22,889 nt of DNA from a virus. The notes below the pieces were generated by a model that was not told where the DNA came from, made no database searches, and saw nothing but the letters and a program-made list of their open reading frames with translations. The translations under genes and the position numbers were made by a program. Positions 14,235 to 21,330 of the stretch are shown piece after piece (position 1 is the first letter of the stretch; every line of letters starts with the position of its first letter). The stretch spans positions 1-22,889 of IMG/VR virus record IMGVR_UViG_3300024509_000312. One strand, written 5' to 3'.

Positions 14235-15825
14235 TGAACTTTTCCTCTAGCCATGCAAAATCATTTATCTTTTTAAGAGCTTCTATATTATTTCTATTTT
14301 CATAACCATAGTCTCGGCCTTGTCTAGCACCGTCTAAAGCATATTTGTCTATGGTTTCTGTGCACCATACATCTAATCTCTGTTGTGTTTCTTCGTCAAC
14401 TTGTCCTGTAATAATCCTGCTCGATAACTTAGAACATTCTCTAAATGCCGATTTCCAACTATTGAATGGATCTGTATTAAACTTGTTGATGTTTGATACT
14501 TCTGGCATGGCTCTAAACCTACCAGAAATACTAGTGGTCATATCTGGATTGTCAACCTTCATATCTAGTGTTAACTTCGTCGGGAGGAGTTTGACACCAC
14601 CGTTTCCGTATTCAAGACCGTTGACTTCGTTACGACTACGCCATACAAAAACAATATCTTGATCTACTTTTAAGGGTCGATGATCAAAGTTAAAAGATTC
14701 TAATACCTCTGCATCAGCATCAACTACCCAAAACATAGGTGTAGAAACCTGCTTCGCAGCTTCTATGTGTGCGTTGTGTATCCCTTTAACACCGTCAATA
14801 CGTTTTATATCTCTCTTAACTTTTTCCTGCAGCTTCTGATAATGTTTATCGGCATACGGTTCGTGATATGAGATAAAAACTATATCAAAGTCTTTAGGTT
14901 GACTGGCAACTATGTCTACTTCTTTCTTTGTATGAAAGAATCGTTTTTCAATCTCTCGACGTGCATACACATTCCTTTTAGGAAACAAACATATTCCATC
15001 AAAGTTATTTCCGTTTTTGAAAATATGTACTATCGTTTGATTATACTTGGGTACCTGATAGCTAAAATCAAAGTCGTTAGGTTTGACATCATTCCATACA
15101 GCATAAAACATGTCTGTCTCAGAAGTTTTTAATGCATTCTGATAATCTTCGTAACTTGAAATATTAAAAACTTCAAAAGACCTCGGAGTGCTGGCTAAGA
15201 TGTCTACTTCTTTTTTATTTGTGAAAAATCTATTATCAAACTCACGCTTGGTTATCTTTTCATTCCTAGAAAATAAACATATGCCGTCATAATACTCTCC
15301 GTTCTTAAAAACATGAGTAATGTTTCTGTGAAAGCTATCGTAAGCAGGAACATAATAATCAAAATCAAAATCTACATCGATGTCATTCCAAACCGCCCAA
15401 AACATTTCAAGATTTGAATGTTCGACAGCATACAGATAATCATCGTATGACTTAATATAGAAAACTTCAAAAGGAATAGGATTACTGGCCACAATATCTA
15501 TTTCTTTTTTATTCATAAAGAATCTGTTTTTAAACTCTCTATTAGAAATGGATATTGTTTTGTTTATAAGACATATACCATCATAGGTATTTTTATTTTT
15601 AAAAACATGGGTGTATTCTTCATCCCATTTTGTTGCTCGATAACTGTTCAGATTAAAATCAGAAAGTATAAGATCATCCCATATTAACCAAAACATCTTA
15701 GTAAAAGATTTTTTCTGTATCTGATCTATAGACATATTTTTGTCAAGGCGTTGAGCATTAGGATATCTCCTCTTTAGAGTTTCCCATTGTTCACCCAGAC
15801 CACCAAAGAAAAATATATCATACAT
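14212..15825 (-). CDS. GT-A glycosyltransferase with three degenerate GT-like N-terminal repeats
   Basis: The 537-residue product ends in a GT-A-like domain (residues ~312-500): DFDIVFISYHEPYADKHY, the DxD-type VVDADAEV (368-375), and GLEYGNGGVKLL (403-414). This domain is clearly related to the adjacent product at 15818-16729. In front lie three repeats of about 97 residues, at ~44-114, 141-212 and 239-308, each with MF(W/Y)(A/L)(V/I)W(N/D)D, (T/V)H(V/I)FKN...DGICL, a REF/REI..RFF segment and KKE(V/I)DI(V/L)AS. The repeats echo elements of the catalytic domain in the same order (F.VF.I.SY, then MFW.VW.D against MFWVVDAD), so they look like worn-down GT-A copies. They could bind glycan or enlarge the acceptor site. 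ATG 15825 overlaps the previous stop by 8 bp. The transferred sugar is unknown. Confidence 0.8.
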   Translation of the reverse strand: MYDIFFFGGLGEQWETLKRRYPNAQRLDKNMSIDQIQKKSFTKMFWLIWDDLILSDFNLNSYRATKWDEEYTHVFKNKNTYDGICLINKTISISNREFKNRFFMNKKEIDIVASNPIPFEVFYIKSYDDYLYAVEHSNLEMFWAVWNDIDVDFDFDYYVPAYDSFHRNITHVFKNGEYYDGICLFSRNEKITKREFDNRFFTNKKEVDILASTPRSFEVFNISSYEDYQNALKTSETDMFYAVWNDVKPNDFDFSYQVPKYNQTIVHIFKNGNNFDGICLFPKRNVYARREIEKRFFHTKKEVDIVASQPKDFDIVFISYHEPYADKHYQKLQEKVKRDIKRIDGVKGIHNAHIEAAKQVSTPMFWVVDADAEVLESFNFDHRPLKVDQDIVFVWRSRNEVNGLEYGNGGVKLLPTKLTLDMKVDNPDMTTSISGRFRAMPEVSNINKFNTDPFNSWKSAFRECSKLSSRIITGQVDEETQQRLDVWCTETIDKYALDGARQGRDYGYENRNNIEALKKINDFAWLEEKFNERHIED

Positions 15826-16729
15826 TTTCGTTCATCTGATAATATGTTAGACCCAGATTAATAGTTTCGTCATATAGATCTAGCGTATATTTGCTCTGCG
15901 CCGCATCAAGCCAAGGCCAATCGAGACCAAGTTCATGCTTGATTTGTTCTCCTAAATCTTTGATAGCTTCTACGAGACCTTCACCATTTACTTCTTCATA
16001 TGGTCGGCCATACTGATTCCATATTCCTCTTAGTATTTCAAAATCTCTAACATCTACATAGTTCCACTGAGTGCAGTTGGTCATCCATGTTCCCAATCTA
16101 GCTCCATAGACTGCATAGATACCATTTTCTTCATGTGCTCCTACGGTTGACCACATACGGAGTCTATGTATGTTATGCCACCATATCTGCTGCTTGATTT
16201 CCTGTGGAGGAACTTTTACTCCATCGAGCAAGGTCATCTTGACACCTTCACGAAATCCTGCTCGCCAGGCTTGAAAAGGTGAACCTGTAATAACGCTTTC
16301 AGAATACACTCTAGGAAAATTACGATATCCATCTTCCCAACAAAAATCTACCTGTGCTCGTTCGCTTTCTGCGTTTTCATGAGTACGCATGTTTAGAACA
16401 AAATCTTTACGCCAGATTTTTAAACCACCATTGCCATATCGTAGTCCATTGATAGAGTTCCTTCCGCACCAGCCGTAGACCTGTATCTTAGGATCATCCA
16501 TCTTAAGATCGAGATTGAAGAAGTCAGGATTTACGATGTTATCTGCATCTACAGTTATAAACCAATCAGTTTCTGATAACTCTGCTGCGGCTTTATGTGC
16601 ATGATCACTGCCTTTCACACCATGTATTCTTTTTGCCCAGGGCACTTTATTACACAAATCTGCATAATGAAGATCTGCATTCGGTTCGTCATAACTTAGA
16701 AACACTACGTCAAACTCAATGACTTTCAT
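15818..16729 (-). CDS. GT-A-type glycosyltransferase
   Basis: The 303-residue protein has a single GT-A-like domain: N-terminal EFDVVFLSYDEPNADLHY, GVKGSDHAHKAAAE (a nucleotide-binding helix pattern), the metal-binding VDADNIV with Asp61 and Asp63, then GLRYGNGGLKIW and SPFQAWRAGFREGVK. Homology to the C-terminal half of the product at 14212-15825 covers all of these, so the two genes are probably duplicates, with only the latter carrying extra repeats. Such enzymes add a sugar from a nucleotide donor with a divalent metal; donor and acceptor cannot be told. GGAG lies upstream of ATG 16729, and the ATGA overlap with the upstream gene indicates coupled translation. No membrane segment is seen. 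Confidence 0.8.
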   Translation of the reverse strand: MKVIEFDVVFLSYDEPNADLHYADLCNKVPWAKRIHGVKGSDHAHKAAAELSETDWFITVDADNIVNPDFFNLDLKMDDPKIQVYGWCGRNSINGLRYGNGGLKIWRKDFVLNMRTHENAESERAQVDFCWEDGYRNFPRVYSESVITGSPFQAWRAGFREGVKMTLLDGVKVPPQEIKQQIWWHNIHRLRMWSTVGAHEENGIYAVYGARLGTWMTNCTQWNYVDVRDFEILRGIWNQYGRPYEEVNGEGLVEAIKDLGEQIKHELGLDWPWLDAAQSKYTLDLYDETINLGLTYYQMNENV

Positions 16730-17355
16730 AATATCTCCAATACATAACTCTTAAATATTCTTCTAGTATACACACTGAACTTTTCAGGAAGATTAATATT
16801 TTCAAATATCTTTGCCTGACCTACTAGTTCATCTAATCTCACAGACAGCATCTTGATTAATACATTAGGATCGTTATAATCAGTCAATAAGAAATTCATC
16901 AATGTGTCTCCGCCCCAATGTACTGAACGCTTTGGTCGTGGTTGGAACTCTTCAGCCTGTATATACGTTCCATTTAAATCTTCAGTCAACTCAATCTTTA
17001 ATGTTTTAGAAGTAGTATCATAGGTAATATAGATATCGGGTATTTCTACACCAGACCATCTTTTATCTATTACTCTATGGACAACATCGTCTATCTTGAA
17101 AACAGATTTCATTTCTGTTATTTCAAGACTATCACCCATCGGATCAACAAAACAAGAATGTATGCTAATAGTACCCTTTAAGATTAACTCAGCGATTTCT
17201 GTGTCAACAAATACTTTAAACTTCTCATCTGGAAATGCAGACTTAGGCCCAACGCTGATAACTTTGCCAGTATCCTTGTCATAGACTGCGACATATCTTA
17301 CTTCAGGAACTTCGTATTCTGAAAGCCATTTATCAAAATCGATCATTTCTTCCAT
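16726..17355 (-). CDS. Uncharacterised phage protein (209 aa), possibly structural
   Basis: A 209-residue protein of mostly beta-strand-type sequence, with the start MIDFDKWLSEYEVPEVRYV and the end FSVYTRRIFKSYVLEIL. No catalytic or binding motif is recognised. The pattern of alternating hydrophobic and charged residues and VDTEIAEL / IEIPDIYITYD-like strands could fit a virion or chaperone protein. I recall similar hypothetical proteins in marine T4-like phages near tail-fibre and glycosyltransferase genes, but cannot name a role. Two ATGs are possible (17355 and 17346); the first is chosen because GAGGA lies seven to eight bases upstream. It overlaps the two neighbouring genes by 4 and 13 bp, so it is read within the same transcript although it does not look like an enzyme. 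Confidence 0.75.
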   Translation of the reverse strand: MEEMIDFDKWLSEYEVPEVRYVAVYDKDTGKVISVGPKSAFPDEKFKVFVDTEIAELILKGTISIHSCFVDPMGDSLEITEMKSVFKIDDVVHRVIDKRWSGVEIPDIYITYDTTSKTLKIELTEDLNGTYIQAEEFQPRPKRSVHWGGDTLMNFLLTDYNDPNVLIKMLSVRLDELVGQAKIFENINLPEKFSVYTRRIFKSYVLEIL

Positions 17356-18182
17356 GCTATTTCCTCAAGTATATTGATAAGCTCAGGAGTAATAGTATCC
17401 TTTTCAACATAGTGAACTATATCGTGCTGTTGATAGTTTCCTATTTTTAACTGTCCTTTTCTATTAAGATAAAACCCTACATGGTCTGTTACTGTGTCAG
17501 CAGGCCAAGGCCAGTTTTGTACCATCGGTTTCATATGCACTACTCTAGGAAACTCTAGGTCATAGGCGATCTCATCCGCAATATCTAGTATCTTAGCTGC
17601 CAATGAGAAAGCTTCATCTGTTCCTAAAACTTTAGGTTTTAGTTTTGATAGATATACATTTGAAAATTGTAAAGGATTTTTTATGATATGTCTACCTAAA
17701 GAAAAGAATTCTTTAGCCATCTCACTATCACGTTTAAAAAAAGTATAAAAGCTATAAAGATTTGGCAGTTCGTTTTTTGTAAAAGTTCTTCTATACTCAT
17801 CAGAAGTTATTTTTTCACCTCTATAAGTAAACCCTTTATTGGCTACATATAACTCAGTGTTTTCTAAAAAATAATCAATCCAATGACTGTAATCTCTTAA
17901 AAATAACATATCAGCGTCTAGACAAACCGTTGCGTCAAAAGGACTTAATCGATCCATCCAAGAACGCCCATCCCAAAATGTTTCTTCATTCCATTCAATA
18001 ATATGATCAAAAACCCATTTAGATTCGAATCTATCGAGATACATCTTGTCATCGATCACCAGTGCTACTTTATCATACCCTTCTTTTTGAGTGTTCTTTA
18101 TACTCAGGGCAAGAGCATATGCCATCTGAGAATAATCTGCTTTATCTGACGTTGACACGATTATAAGATAACCAAAGTTCAT
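17343..18182 (-). CDS. DxD glycosyltransferase-like protein (GT8-like), copy A
   Basis: This 279-residue product begins with a Rossmann-like strand (FGYLIIVSTSDKADY) and a helix with YALALSIKNTQ, and has a central metal-binding CLDADMLFL with Asp89 and Asp91, preceded by RLSPFDATV; this order is typical of GT8-type GT-A enzymes. A later HMKPMVQNWPWPAD segment (~215-230) could hold the second metal-ligand His seen in the family (VVHMKP). It would transfer a hexose from a nucleotide donor in the host cytoplasm. It is a distant relative of the neighbouring product at 18179-19042. ATG 18182 has GAGG upstream and an ATGA overlap with the preceding gene. The acceptor is unknown. Confidence 0.74.
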   Translation of the reverse strand: MNFGYLIIVSTSDKADYSQMAYALALSIKNTQKEGYDKVALVIDDKMYLDRFESKWVFDHIIEWNEETFWDGRSWMDRLSPFDATVCLDADMLFLRDYSHWIDYFLENTELYVANKGFTYRGEKITSDEYRRTFTKNELPNLYSFYTFFKRDSEMAKEFFSLGRHIIKNPLQFSNVYLSKLKPKVLGTDEAFSLAAKILDIADEIAYDLEFPRVVHMKPMVQNWPWPADTVTDHVGFYLNRKGQLKIGNYQQHDIVHYVEKDTITPELINILEEIAWKK

Positions 18183-19042
18183 ATCAACCTCATAAGATTT
18201 TCTGCATTTCTAACTATACTTTTTTTATTCATTACATGCACATCTGTATCTTTTATAGTCGCAGGGCAATAGTTAGCATCTACTTTACCGGACAATAAAA
18301 AAGTTAGTTTTCCGTTATCATCTACAGAATGTAGTATATCCTTATCTATGGTCGTTAGTACCGGAGGCAATGACATTACCGGTTCCTCAAAGCCATACAA
18401 TAAATGATTTGCTACACTAAAGCTGATATCATTTCTGTATTGCCTCGGATCAAATCTAAAAAGATCTCCATAATAAGAATAATGAGTCCTAACAAAATCT
18501 ACTGTTTCAAAAAACATTTTTGAGACATCGTCTTTAGTAAACATTACTGTTGTTGCCCAGAACAGTTTTACTCCTGTATCAGAAATGTAGTTGTCATGAT
18601 ATCCGTTCCTAGAAGGAACAACCATATCATTCATAGAATCAGAAACTAATATAGATTCGTCTACATCCCAATATTCAGACAATCTATCAGAAAAAATTAA
18701 AAAATCGCTGTCTATTAATAATGTTCTATCGTAGGGAGTTAGATCCCAAGCACTTGCTCTGTTAGCATTAACAAACGGAACTAATACATCAGAAAATTTT
18801 CCATCATGTAATCGACGTTGATTATCAGTTAAAGGTTTTTCAACGATAATAAACGCTTCAAAGACTTCTTTGGCTTTTTCTACTATTTCCGATTTTGCCA
18901 TCCATTCTAATGTAGAAGCATCTGTCACTAGTGTTGCAGGAACATTAAGATGTTTACGTGCTAGACCCCCGGCTATCACTGCCATAAGGGCATAGTCTAT
19001 TTCTCTATTGTTATGAGCAAATATTAGAATACCGTTGGTCAT
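18179..19042 (-). CDS. DxD glycosyltransferase-like protein (GT8-like), copy B
   Basis: The 287-residue protein shares the plan of copy A: N-terminal GILIFAHNNREIDYALMA, then VPATLVTDAST, and the DxD-type LLIDSDFLIF with Asp111 and Asp113, preceded by DLTPYDRT (compare RLSPFDAT in copy A). A KDTDVHVMNKKS segment near the C terminus lies where the family has a metal-binding His. Sequence identity to copy A seems low except at these points, so they may use different sugars. The gene overlaps both neighbours by 4 bp. No good ribosome binding site precedes ATG 19042, and it is likely translated by coupling to the 116-residue gene. Glycosyl transfer is inferred from the fold motifs. Confidence 0.72.
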   Translation of the reverse strand: MTNGILIFAHNNREIDYALMAVIAGGLARKHLNVPATLVTDASTLEWMAKSEIVEKAKEVFEAFIIVEKPLTDNQRRLHDGKFSDVLVPFVNANRASAWDLTPYDRTLLIDSDFLIFSDRLSEYWDVDESILVSDSMNDMVVPSRNGYHDNYISDTGVKLFWATTVMFTKDDVSKMFFETVDFVRTHYSYYGDLFRFDPRQYRNDISFSVANHLLYGFEEPVMSLPPVLTTIDKDILHSVDDNGKLTFLLSGKVDANYCPATIKDTDVHVMNKKSIVRNAENLMRLI

Positions 19043-19389
19043 AGGTCTAATAACTTTTCTACAGATCTACTCTTTCTAAGATTTTGATATTGCTCGTGAT
19101 ATTCGTAGACCGATGTGAAATATCTATCTAATATTTCATTCATAAAAATATTAAGGTCGGGGATTAAGACAGGATTTCCGTTAGCGTCGATCAACGGAAC
19201 ATTTTGCGTTCTTTCTTGGTCGATCAAAAACTTAACAAATGCTATGAGTGTTTGATCAATCTTAAAGATTCCACCAGATGCGCCATAGGTGAGTTTGGCT
19301 TCGATCTTTTCTTTGAGGGTTTTTCTTTGGATAGAAAAGCTCTGACGATAGTTCGAAAAGTCAAGAGCCTGCTTGAGTTGTTCTTCCAT
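19039..19389 (-). CDS. Uncharacterised small phage protein (116 aa)
   Basis: A 116-residue, mainly helical protein. Central parts read KLTYGASGGIFKIDQTLIAFV and a polar loop DANGNPVLIPD, and the C terminus is rich in Tyr, Glu and Arg (SVYEYHEQYQNLRKSR). No enzymatic motif, signal or membrane segment is seen. I recall comparable hypothetical proteins near the tail-fibre genes of marine T4-like phages, so a virion or assembly role is possible, but this is a weak inference. ATG 19389 follows CAGGAGA with proper spacing and is the first gene after the only real gap in the right-hand minus train, so it may be the first gene of its transcript. Its stop overlaps the next gene by 4 bp. Confidence 0.76.
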   Translation of the reverse strand: MEEQLKQALDFSNYRQSFSIQRKTLKEKIEAKLTYGASGGIFKIDQTLIAFVKFLIDQERTQNVPLIDANGNPVLIPDLNIFMNEILDRYFTSVYEYHEQYQNLRKSRSVEKLLDL

Positions 19390-19405
19390 TGTTTCTCCTG
19401 ATTAA

Positions 19406-19431
19406 CATAGCAGTTTATTTATTATGCTATG
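19406..19431 (-). promoter_or_regulatory. Hairpin with AT-rich, late-promoter-like loop between tail and glycan genes
   Basis: CATAGCA (19406-19412) and TGCTATG (19425-19431) form a perfect 7-bp stem around a 12-base loop. On the minus strand the loop reads TAATAAATAAAC, which is close to the T4 late box TATAAATA. It lies in the 56-bp gap between the putative virion gene (stop 19446) and the 116-residue gene (start 19389), so it may be a promoter for the long minus train, an operator or RNA-processing hairpin. No proper T-run follows, so a simple terminator is less likely. Confidence 0.4.
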
Positions 19432-19445
19432 ATAACCAGGAAAAT

Positions 19446-20399
19446 TTATGTTGTTATAGCGTTGATTGTTATAACTGGAGTCGAAACAGTGAAGTTACCT
19501 GCACCAACAGGAACTAATGTTCCCGAGGCAGCTAGTGTCGAAACGTTTAGACTAAAAGTTCCATCAACAAAGTCAGGACCTCCAGAATCGCCTACGTGAG
19601 CATCGTTCCAGGTAATCTGAAACTCAATGCTGCTGGCTGTTCCTGAGCTATTGTTGGCTATTCCAGGAGTCCTAGCTGCCAGAATATAAGAGTTAGAACC
19701 ATAGGGAGTGCTTGCACTCGCCGAATAGAAGTTGCTAAAAATATTACTGCATCTATAATAGTTTAGATTATCGTTAGGAGATGTTCCAGTACCGGGCTTG
19801 TTTCCGCCCCAAGCGACTGTGCCCACCGAACTTAATAGATTAGTCCAAGATGTATTTTGCGGAATATTTTGACCTCCGCTGCGACTAGAGGTAAATCTTA
19901 TTTCTCCGCCAGAGTTGAAGAAGTATCTAGCTTGATCTGCATTGGAAAATGTAACTGTGACTGTACACTGAATACGCACTGACCAAGTATTTCCGTATAC
20001 CCCCGGCCATGTTTGTGTAACCGTGCCAACATTGGTCGTATAAGACTGGCTAGGGGCTATCGTAAACTTATTTGAAACAACGGTGTTAGCCCACGAATCA
20101 AGCTGTGTAACTGGAGAGTCGGTGGCAGCTGGAGTAAATGTAGTGCTGTAACGTATTGTATTTCCTTCAGCCACGACCGCTACTGCAGGATTGGTTCCTT
20201 GTTGATGTTTATAACAGTTTATGATGTCATATCCAAGCTTCATCCAATCGTTGTATGAAACTTTCTGCCCTTCTGCGACAGCAGAACTGACAACAAACTG
20301 ACCATACCCAGAGTTACTAGAACCTGTTCCTATTATAGGAACTACTTTGTTTCGGATGCTATTGTAGTCTGCTTGACTGATTTTATCATTAACTGCCAT
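19446..20399 (-). CDS. Putative virion/tail-associated protein, paralogue 1
   Basis: The 317-residue Ser/Thr/Gly-rich protein is a paralogue of the product of the gene upstream (20416-21330). Shared parts are the N terminus (DYNSIRNKVVPIIGTGS...GYGQ), the DWM..GYDI/DAL.YDL helix with a following H(Q)xG, the SNADQARYFFNSGG segment (~155-168), an IRFTSSRSGG strand, LLSSVGTVA, and a C-terminal LNVS..AASGTLVP. The composition, lack of Cys pairs and beta-rich pattern fit a tail or baseplate decoration or receptor-binding part; no enzymatic residues are seen. The family is known to me only as conserved in marine phages. ATG 20399 has no good ribosome binding site and lies 16 bases after the preceding stop. 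Confidence 0.74.
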   Translation of the reverse strand: MAVNDKISQADYNSIRNKVVPIIGTGSSNSGYGQFVVSSAVAEGQKVSYNDWMKLGYDIINCYKHQQGTNPAVAVVAEGNTIRYSTTFTPAATDSPVTQLDSWANTVVSNKFTIAPSQSYTTNVGTVTQTWPGVYGNTWSVRIQCTVTVTFSNADQARYFFNSGGEIRFTSSRSGGQNIPQNTSWTNLLSSVGTVAWGGNKPGTGTSPNDNLNYYRCSNIFSNFYSASASTPYGSNSYILAARTPGIANNSSGTASSIEFQITWNDAHVGDSGGPDFVDGTFSLNVSTLAASGTLVPVGAGNFTVSTPVITINAITT

Positions 20400-20415
20400 G
20401 GTAATATTTACTTTA

Positions 20416-21330
20416 TCAGGTAGCGGTAATCGAAGATAGCGAATATGTAGGACTTACGATACTAAATGTTCCTGTAGGAAATAGTGTTCCAGCAGCTTTG
20501 GCTTCCTCTACTGTTAAAGATAGTGTACCATCTACACCATCGCCCGGAGGATTCACATAACCAGTGAGCACGTCAGGATCGACGTATGCATCAACCCACC
20601 TGATTTTGAATATTATCTGTGTGGCAGTTCCGTTGATATTATTAGCAACATCACATTTTGCCTCTACCTGATAATAGCTATTAGAATAAGGAGCACTAGA
20701 AGCTAGATATTTAAACAGCTGATAGTTATTTGTTAAAGTATAATAGCTTAGTTGTTTTGTTTTGTCTGCATCAAAAGCTATCGTTCCTACTGAAGAAAGT
20801 ATGCTAGTCCATGCTGCATTTTGTAGTGTTGCTACACCGCCGGTCCTTGTTGATGTTAAACGTATACTTCCGCCGCTATTGAAAAAATATCTTCCTTGAT
20901 TTGCATTGGCAAATGTCACTGTTAGCGTTGCTGTTGCCTCAATCGACCATAAACTTGTATAAGTGGCATTGGCTTTGCTAGTTACCGCGAACTGTCCAAG
21001 TCCGACATTGAATCTAGTAAGTGTGGCCTGATCTGCGAGATTATCATAATCAGTATTTGGATTACCTGCACCGTATCTTATTGGATCAGTCTTCTGTATT
21101 TCCACTATAGATGGCATCACACCATCTTGGTGAAACTTGATAGACATGAGATCATATCTTAAGGCATCCCACTGTGCTTTGGTTGCGGTTTGGCCGCTGG
21201 TTACATCAGCACTGTAAACAGTCTGTCCATACCCTTTATCTGCTGATCCGGTGCCTAAAAGAGCTATAATCTTAGCACGAATGCTAGTATAGTCTACCGC
21301 AGCAATCTGTGATCCAACTGCTCCGCTCAT
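20416..21330 (-). CDS. Putative virion/tail-associated protein, paralogue 2
   Basis: The 304-residue product has the same order of elements as paralogue 1: DYTSIRAKIIALLGTGS...GYGQ at the N terminus, a DAL.YDL helix, FANANQGRYFFNSGGSIRLTS (~140-160), SILSSVGTIA, and a C-terminal DGTLSLTVEEAKAAGTLFP. The pair therefore arose by tandem duplication and then diverged, mainly in the middle strands. A structural role in the tail is likely given the neighbour below. ATG 21330 overlaps the stop of the tail-fibre-like gene by one base (TAATG), so translation is coupled, with a weak GGTG site upstream. No signal peptide or membrane segment is seen. Confidence 0.75.
   Translation of the reverse strand: MSGAVGSQIAAVDYTSIRAKIIALLGTGSADKGYGQTVYSADVTSGQTATKAQWDALRYDLMSIKFHQDGVMPSIVEIQKTDPIRYGAGNPNTDYDNLADQATLTRFNVGLGQFAVTSKANATYTSLWSIEATATLTVTFANANQGRYFFNSGGSIRLTSTRTGGVATLQNAAWTSILSSVGTIAFDADKTKQLSYYTLTNNYQLFKYLASSAPYSNSYYQVEAKCDVANNINGTATQIIFKIRWVDAYVDPDVLTGYVNPPGDGVDGTLSLTVEEAKAAGTLFPTGTFSIVSPTYSLSSITAT

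Noticed and set aside
20405-20411. GTAAATA (minus) between the two paralogous virion-like genes
   Set aside because: It is only about six bases from the start codon, leaving no room for a transcript leader.
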